The notes beneath the pieces were generated by a model, which made no database searches, had not been told where the DNA came from, and saw only the letters and a list, made by a program, of their open reading frames with translations. Below, one piece after another: positions 58,964-64,000 of a stretch of DNA of 64,000 nt. This stretch comes from DATAES01 sp963802415 (lineage in GTDB: Bacteria; Actinomycetota; Acidimicrobiia; Acidimicrobiales; JACDCH01), in contig CAWDIH010000002.1 in NCBI GenBank assembly GCA_963802415.1, forward strand, positions 434,001 to 498,000, written 5' to 3'. A program made the translations under genes and the position numbers. Numbering within the stretch: the first letter of the stretch is position 1; each line of letters starts with the position of its first letter.

Positions 58964-59362
58964 ATGGCAGTCACCATCTCGACAACGTTCATCCCTGTCC
59001 ACGACCCCGACGCCGCACTCGGCTTCTACCGCGACGCGCTCGGCCTCGAGGTCCGCCTCGACGTCGAAAACGACGGCTTCCGCTGGGTCACCGTCGGGGC
59101 TCCGGGGCAGGATGTCGGCATCGTCCTGTTCCAGCCGCACGGCGGCCTGTCGCAGGCCGAGGGCGACGCCCTCCTGTCGCTCGTGACGCAAGGGTCGCTG
59201 CAGGTTGCGATCTTCAGCTCCGATGACCTCGACACCACGTTCGAGAAGGTCCGGGCGTCCGGCGCCGAGGTGCTCCAGGAGCCCGCGTCCCAGCCCTGGG
59301 GCGCGCGCGACTGCGCGTTCCGCGATCCCTCGGGCAACCTCGTCCGCATCGCGCAAGCGTGA
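58964..59362 (+). CDS. VOC-family protein
   Basis: A 132-residue single VOC module: TFIPVHDPDAALGFYRDALGLEVRLDVENDGFRWVTVG at the start and GARDCAFRDPSGNLVRIAQ at the end, where Asp-Cys-Ala-Phe-Arg-Asp-Pro holds the usual metal-end strand. Possibly a resistance or isomerase protein. Its stop overlaps the UvrA-like start by GTGA, so the two are translated together. Confidence 0.9.
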   Translation: MAVTISTTFIPVHDPDAALGFYRDALGLEVRLDVENDGFRWVTVGAPGQDVGIVLFQPHGGLSQAEGDALLSLVTQGSLQVAIFSSDDLDTTFEKVRASGAEVLQEPASQPWGARDCAFRDPSGNLVRIAQA

Positions 59363-61782
59363 CGGACAAGAAGTCGCCTGCGCGGCAGGTTGCCGACAGC
59401 CACGATCTGATCCGCGTGCACGGCACGCGCGTGAACAACCTCAAGGACGTCAGCGTCGAGCTGCCGAAGCGCCAGTTGACCGTTTTCACCGGCGTCTCAG
59501 GCTCGGGCAAAAGCTCGCTGGTGTTCGGCACGATCGCTGCGGAGTCGCAGCGACTGATCAACGAGACCTACAGCGCCTTCGTCCAGGGCTTCATGCCAAC
59601 CTTGGCCCGCCCCGAGGTCGACGTACTCGAAGGGCTGACGACGGCGATTCTCGTCGACCAGGAGCGGATGGGTGCAGACACCCGGTCCACGGTCGGTACC
59701 GCCACCGACGCCAATGCGATGTTGCGCATCCTGTTCAGCCGCCTCGGCCAGCCCCAGATCGGGTCGCCGAACGCGTTCTCCTTCAACGTCCCCTCGGTCC
59801 GAGCGGACGGTGCGATCACGATCGAGCGCGGTGGTGGCAAGACCGTGAGGAAGACCTTCACCCGCGCCGGAGGCATGTGCCCGCGCTGCGACGGCCGAGG
59901 CTCGGTCACCGACTTCGACCTGACGCAGCTTTACGACGACAGCAAGTCCCTCAACGAAGGTGCGCTCACGATCCCCGGCTACAGCATGGACGGCTGGTAC
60001 GGCCGCATCTTCCGGGGCTGCGGCTTCTTCGACCCGGACAAGCCGATACGGAAGTACACGAAGAAGGAGCTGCACGACTTGCTCCACAAGGAGCCGACCA
60101 AGATCAAGGTCGACGGCATCAACCTGACCTTCGAGGGTCTCATCCCGAGAATCCAGAAGTCGATGCTGTCGAAGGACGTCGACGCGATGCAGCCGCACGT
60201 CCGCGCTTTCGTGCAGCGAGTGGTCACCTTCAGCGCGTGCCCCGAATGCGGCGGCACCCGGCTCAGCGAAGCGGCTCGATCGTCGAAGATCTACGGGATC
60301 AGCATCGCCGACGCGTGCGCGATGGAGATCAGGGACCTCGCCGCGTGGGTGCGCGGCCTCGACGAGCCGTCGGCGGCGCCGCTGCTCACCGCGCTGGGCC
60401 GGACCCTCGATTCGTTCGTGGAGATCGGGCTGGGCTACCTCTCGCTCGACCGGCCGTCGGGCACGCTGTCAGGCGGCGAGGCGCAGCGCACCAAGATGAT
60501 CGGCCACCTCGGCTCCTCGCTCACCGACGTCACGTACGTCTTCGACGAGCCCACCGCCGGCCTTCACCCCCATGACATCCAGCGAATGAACGAGCTGCTG
60601 CTGGAGCTGCGCGACAAGGGAAACACGGTGCTCGTGGTGGAGCACAAGCCGGAGGCGATCGCGATGGCCGACCATGTCGTCGACCTCGGCCCCGGGGCCG
60701 GCTCCGCCGGTGGCGAGGTGGTCTTCGAGGGCACCGTCGATGGGCTGCGAGCCAGCGGCACGCTGACCGGGCGGCACCTGGACGACCGCGCCACCCTGAA
60801 GCCGTCGGTGCGGACACCGGAGCGGGTCCTGGAGGTGCGCGGTGCCGGCCTGCACAACCTGCAGGACGTCGATGTCGACATCCCGTTGGGCGTGCTGGTC
60901 GTCGTCACCGGGGTGGCCGGAGCGGGCAAGAGCTCGCTCATCCGTGGTTCTGTGTCGGGGCGCGACGGAGTCGTGTCGGTCGACCAGGCCGCGATCCGCG
61001 GCTCGCGACGGAGCAACCCGGCGACGTACACCGGATTGCTCGACCCGATTCGAAAGGCGTTCGCGAAGGCCAACGGCGTGAAGCCGGCGCTGTTCAGTGC
61101 AAACTCCGAGGGCGCTTGCCCGACCTGCAACGGCGCCGGCGTCATCTACACCGACCTGGCCGTGATGGCCACCGTTGCCACCACGTGCGAGGAGTGCGAG
61201 GGGAAGCGGTTCGAGGCCTCGGTACTCGACTACCACCTCGGCGGACGCGACATCAGCGAGGTACTCGCGATGTCGGTGACCGAGGCGGAGGAGTTCTTCG
61301 GCGCCGGCGAGGCGCGCACGCCGGCCGCGCAGAAGATCCTCGACCGGCTCGCCGACGTCGGGCTCGGCTACCTCACTATTGGCCAGCCGCTCACGACGCT
61401 GTCCGGCGGCGAGCGGCAGCGGCTCAAGCTGGCCACCCAGATGGCCGAGAAGGGCGACGTTTACGTCCTCGACGAGCCGACCACCGGCCTCCACCTCGCC
61501 GACGTCGAGCAGCTGGTCGGCCTGCTCGACCGGCTTGTCGACTCCGGCAAGTCGGTCATCGTCATCTCGCACCACCAGGCCGTCATGGCGCACGCCGACT
61601 GGCTCATCGACCTCGGCCCGGGCGCCGGTAACGATGGCGGCCGGATCACCTTCGAAGGCAGGCCGGCGGACCTGGTCGCCGCCCGCGCCACCCTCACCGG
61701 CGAGCACCTCGCGGCTTACGTCGGCGCCTCCAACCGCCGAAGCGGACGCCGTAAGACAGGTGTAGTCGCGACGCAGGCCTGA
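59359..61782 (+). CDS. short UvrA-like ABC ATPase (excinuclease UvrA-related, DrrC/UvrA2 type)
   Basis: An 807-residue double ATPase starting at GTG 59359. Walker A in FTGVSGSGKSS near 44-53 and VTGVAGAGKSS near 520; signature LSGGEAQR near 371 and LSGGERQR near 675; zinc pairs CPRCDG near 174, CPECGG near 294, CPTCNG near 588 and CEECEG near 613. Canonical UvrA has about 950 residues; this one lacks space for the UvrB-binding and part of the insertion domains. Such proteins give resistance to DNA-intercalating drugs. Coupled with a VOC protein under AraC control. Confidence 0.9.
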   Translation: MTDKKSPARQVADSHDLIRVHGTRVNNLKDVSVELPKRQLTVFTGVSGSGKSSLVFGTIAAESQRLINETYSAFVQGFMPTLARPEVDVLEGLTTAILVDQERMGADTRSTVGTATDANAMLRILFSRLGQPQIGSPNAFSFNVPSVRADGAITIERGGGKTVRKTFTRAGGMCPRCDGRGSVTDFDLTQLYDDSKSLNEGALTIPGYSMDGWYGRIFRGCGFFDPDKPIRKYTKKELHDLLHKEPTKIKVDGINLTFEGLIPRIQKSMLSKDVDAMQPHVRAFVQRVVTFSACPECGGTRLSEAARSSKIYGISIADACAMEIRDLAAWVRGLDEPSAAPLLTALGRTLDSFVEIGLGYLSLDRPSGTLSGGEAQRTKMIGHLGSSLTDVTYVFDEPTAGLHPHDIQRMNELLLELRDKGNTVLVVEHKPEAIAMADHVVDLGPGAGSAGGEVVFEGTVDGLRASGTLTGRHLDDRATLKPSVRTPERVLEVRGAGLHNLQDVDVDIPLGVLVVVTGVAGAGKSSLIRGSVSGRDGVVSVDQAAIRGSRRSNPATYTGLLDPIRKAFAKANGVKPALFSANSEGACPTCNGAGVIYTDLAVMATVATTCEECEGKRFEASVLDYHLGGRDISEVLAMSVTEAEEFFGAGEARTPAAQKILDRLADVGLGYLTIGQPLTTLSGGERQRLKLATQMAEKGDVYVLDEPTTGLHLADVEQLVGLLDRLVDSGKSVIVISHHQAVMAHADWLIDLGPGAGNDGGRITFEGRPADLVAARATLTGEHLAAYVGASNRRSGRRKTGVVATQA

Positions 61783-61798
61783 CCGTATCTTCGCGGCG

Positions 61799-62395
61799 GT
61801 GGATACCGGCAGGCTCGAGACGTTCAGCGACGGCGTGTTCGCCATCGCGATCACACTCTTGATCCTGGACGTGAGGGTGCCGTCCGGCCCCGAGTCGCTG
61901 AGCCACCGCCTGCTGGAGACGTGGCCGAACTATCTCGCCTACGTCGTCAGCTTTCTGATCATCGGGATCATGTGGGCCAATCACCACGGCATCTTCCGGC
62001 TGATCGATCGAACGACCCACGGCCTCATCGTGGCGAATCTGTTCCTGTTGCTGTGCGTGGCGTTCATCCCATTCCCGACTGCGGTGCTCGCAGAGAACCT
62101 CCGGGAGTCGGCATCCGACCAGCGCGTCGCTGCGATCTTCTACAGCGCGACCTTCACGGTGACCGCTGCGATCTACAACGTGCTGTGGCAGATCGCGGCG
62201 CGGCACAACCGTTTGATCACGCCGGGATCGGAGGCGGCGGCAGCGGACGTGACTCGGCGATTCCGGTACGGCGTCCCGACATATCTGGCGGCCACGCTCG
62301 CTGCGATCGTGAGCGTTCCACTCGGTCTCGCCATCGACGGAGCCGTCGCGCTCTTCTACGTTCTCCCGCAGCGCGACGCGTCGACTCCCGAGTAA
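61799..62395 (+). CDS. TMEM175-family potassium channel-like protein
   Basis: A 198-residue membrane protein beginning at GTG 61799. RLETFSDGVFAIAITLLIL is the hallmark RxxxFSDxxFAI pore-helix motif; helices follow at about 45-62, 78-98, 118-135 and 160-190. Bacterial TMEM175 proteins form tetrameric K+ channels. It starts 16 bases after the UvrA-like gene and probably belongs to the same transcript; a functional link is unclear. Confidence 0.9.
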   Translation: MDTGRLETFSDGVFAIAITLLILDVRVPSGPESLSHRLLETWPNYLAYVVSFLIIGIMWANHHGIFRLIDRTTHGLIVANLFLLLCVAFIPFPTAVLAENLRESASDQRVAAIFYSATFTVTAAIYNVLWQIAARHNRLITPGSEAAAADVTRRFRYGVPTYLAATLAAIVSVPLGLAIDGAVALFYVLPQRDASTPE

Positions 62396-62401
62396 CTGGC
62401 G

Positions 62402-63244
62402 TCACTCGACGTGGGGTTGCAGGAGCATCTCTTGTGCCATGGAGGCGACGATCTCGCCGTTGGGGGTACGGATGACGCCACGGAGGGTTCCGCGGCCGCC
62501 GGCGTTGACGAGGCTTTGGACGTCCTGGAGTAACCAAGCGTCGGCCCGGGCGGGCCGGTGGAACCAGGCGGCGTGGTCGAGGCTGATCATGCCGGTGGTG
62601 TCGCCGTCGAGGTAGTGGGGTCGTCCGCCGACGCCGGTCCAGTCGGTGGCGTACCCGAGGAGGGCGGCGTGCAAGTGGGGGTCGTCGGGGAGTGTCCGCG
62701 CCACGCGGAACCAGTGGCGGTGGGTGGCCTCGCGGGAGCCGTCGGCACGGAGGGGGCTCGGCCCGATCCAGCGCACGTCCCAGGGGCCCGGCTCATCGAC
62801 ATCGTCGAGGGGTGGCGGGAGCTGATCGGGGAGAGCAAGGCCGTCGGGGATGCCGGACAGGTCGTAGACGTAGCCGTCCGTGTCAGCGGCGAACGAGCAG
62901 GTCATGATGATGACCGCCTTGCCGTCCTGCGACGCGGTGACGACGTGCACGCAGATCGCGCGACCGGCTTTGAGGACGTCGGTGTGGAACACGATGTCTC
63001 GCCCGCCTTGTACGGGTCGCAGGAAGTGGGCGTGGAGGGCGTGCAGTCGCTTGCCGGGTGGAGCGTCGCGGCATGCCGCGCTGATGGTCAACGCGAGCCC
63101 GATGCCGCCGAACACGACTGGGCCGTACCAGTCCGGTGTCCGTCCGACCCAGCTCTCACCGAGTCGTTCGTGGCGCAGGAGGTCGAGGAACTCGTCGATC
63201 GCTGCCTGCTTTTGTACGGCCCTGTCCGTCACGTCACCGGCCAT
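62402..63244 (-). CDS. acyl-CoA thioesterase II (TesB-like)
   Basis: A 280-residue double hot-dog protein: FGGIGLALTISAACRDAPPGKRLHALHAHFLRPVQGGRDIVFHTDVLKAGRAICVHVVTASQDGKAVIIMTCSFA in the first half, then ALLGYATDWTGVGG, LDHAAWFHRPARADAWLL with the catalytic Asp, and GEIVASMAQEMLL. Hydrolyses acyl-CoA. It overlaps the end of the enoyl-CoA hydratase gene by 11 bases, so they form an operon. Confidence 0.92.
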   Translation of the reverse strand: MAGDVTDRAVQKQAAIDEFLDLLRHERLGESWVGRTPDWYGPVVFGGIGLALTISAACRDAPPGKRLHALHAHFLRPVQGGRDIVFHTDVLKAGRAICVHVVTASQDGKAVIIMTCSFAADTDGYVYDLSGIPDGLALPDQLPPPLDDVDEPGPWDVRWIGPSPLRADGSREATHRHWFRVARTLPDDPHLHAALLGYATDWTGVGGRPHYLDGDTTGMISLDHAAWFHRPARADAWLLQDVQSLVNAGGRGTLRGVIRTPNGEIVASMAQEMLLQPHVE

Positions 63245-64000
63245 GGAACTGCGGGGCGCGCCTTTCGATGATGGCGCGCACCGCCTCCTGTCCGTCCTCG
63301 CTGTTCAAGCCCGCAAGGGCAGACCGGATCTCGTCGACCATGCGGGCCTCGACGTCGGCGACGAGTGGGGTCCGGGCGATGAGATGCTTCGTGCGGCGCA
63401 CCGCCAGCGGCGCGTGCGCGGCGATCGCCGCGCAGAACTCGATCAACCGCGTGTCGAGTTGCTCGTTGGCGACGACCTCCGAGACCAGGCCTCGACGCAG
63501 GGCTTCGTCGGCGTCGACGAAGCGCGACTCCAGCAGGAAGCGAAGCGCGGCCTCGTGCCCGACCAAGCTCGGCAGGGACCATGTGAGACCTCCGTCGGGC
63601 GAGGTGCCCGCCCGCAAGTAGCCGGGGTGCAGGCGGGCGGTGTCGGCGGCGATGCGGATGTCGGCTGCCATCGCCAAGGACAGCCCCGCCCCGACCGCCG
63701 CCCCGTTGATGCCGGCCACCACTGGCTTGTCGGTGTCGAACCGCAGCGCCAGCAGGAACCGACCGACCCAGCTCTTCTCGTCGAGGGTTCGCTCCTGTTC
63801 GGAGAGCCCCGTGTCCGGCAAGGTGTCGTCGTCGCCACCGAGGTCGAGGCCCGAGCAGAACGCGTCACCGTTGCCGGTCACCGCGACGACCCGCACCTCG
63901 TCGTCCGCGTTCGCTTCCGCCACCGCGCGCACGATGCTCCAGCCCAGTGACGCGGTCGAGCGCGTTTTCCGCTCCGGCCGATCGAGCCGAAGCACCCGGA
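63234..64000 (-). CDS. enoyl-CoA hydratase/isomerase-family protein, 5' end beyond the window
   Basis: At least 253 residues, crotonase fold: FCSGLDLGGDDD, FDTDKPVVAGINGAAVGAGLSLAMAADIRIAADTARLHPGYLRAGTSPDGGLTWSLPSLVGHEAALRFLLESRFVDADEALRRGLV. The GAG oxyanion motif is intact; the usual first catalytic Glu position reads Pro-Asp-Gly-Gly, so hydratase activity is doubtful and isomerase or hydrolase is possible. GTG 63995 is in frame, but the family's first 10-15 residues seem to lie beyond 64000. Confidence 0.9.
   Translation of the reverse strand, partial: RVLRLDRPERKTRSTASLGWSIVRAVAEANADDEVRVVAVTGNGDAFCSGLDLGGDDDTLPDTGLSEQERTLDEKSWVGRFLLALRFDTDKPVVAGINGAAVGAGLSLAMAADIRIAADTARLHPGYLRAGTSPDGGLTWSLPSLVGHEAALRFLLESRFVDADEALRRGLVSEVVANEQLDTRLIEFCAAIAAHAPLAVRRTKHLIARTPLVADVEARMVDEIRSALAGLNSEDGQEAVRAIIERRAPQFHGR

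Noticed and set aside
60469..61854. 461-residue minus-strand open frame antisense to the UvrA-like gene
   Set aside because: The plus strand has complete Walker and signature motifs; the antisense product has none.

Overview
The window is GC-rich (about two thirds by eye), gene-dense DNA. GTG/TTG starts and 4-base start/stop overlaps are common. It carries two luciferase-like F420-type oxidoreductases, an MMPL exporter, a protein of the mycothiol-linked DinB/maleylpyruvate-isomerase type (TIGR03085-like), many TetR and HxlR regulators, and CoA and aromatic catabolism genes. This points to Actinomycetota; Acidimicrobiia is my best guess, without a marker gene to prove it. I found no rRNA, tRNA, CRISPR array, transposase or replication origin.

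Layout. 1-13.5 kb: small redox and methyltransferase genes, an acyl-CoA ligase, a frameshifted LysR gene, a DUF2231 membrane protein next to an unusual metallo-hydrolase/helical/Coq4-like three-part fusion, and a frameshifted SET-domain gene. 13.5-18.4 kb: a five-gene minus-strand operon (FMN reductase, MFS pump, quinone oxidoreductase, NTF2-like, glycolipid-binding-like) divergent from soxR, with a recognisable SoxR promoter. 18.8-38.5 kb: regulator/enzyme pairs (TetR with a quinone oxidoreductase and an NmrA protein, HxlR with a hydrolase and an SDR, TetR with an SRPBCC protein, TetR with an NTF2-like protein), several with clear palindromic operators, plus an MMPL transporter, a broken 3-methyladenine glycosylase, an ArsR-SRPBCC protein and an RHH/nucleotidyltransferase pair that looks like a toxin-antitoxin module. 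39.9-54.8 kb: a catabolic island with a Rieske ring-hydroxylating dioxygenase (alpha and beta), extradiol dioxygenase, F420-type oxidoreductase, two HsaA-like flavin oxygenases, amidohydrolase, alpha/beta hydrolase, epoxide hydrolase, three tandem NTF2-like proteins, ferredoxin plus P450, an ICL/PEP-mutase-family lyase, a GlcG-like protein and an antibiotic-biosynthesis-type monooxygenase. Together these could oxygenate, ring-open and hydrolyse an aromatic or polycyclic substrate, which is not identifiable from sequence. 54.9-64 kb: a polytopic membrane protein, VOC proteins, nitroreductase, AraC regulator, a short UvrA-like ABC protein, a TMEM175-type channel, TesB thioesterase and an enoyl-CoA hydratase cut by the window edge.

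The least ordinary feature is an interspersed non-coding repeat found at five intergenic places (3059, 18412, 28603, 48565, 52963). It is built of 47-base near-palindromes (51 bases for end units) separated by variable spacers that are 14 bases long in six of seven cases. The copy at 48565-48800 is complete, symmetric, and bounded by 13-base inverted repeats. A second repeat of about 65 bases (4386 and 56658) supplies the start codon and first residues of two unrelated proteins. At least eleven single-base frameshifts break eight otherwise well-preserved genes. This density suggests base-calling errors in the assembly at least as much as gene decay.
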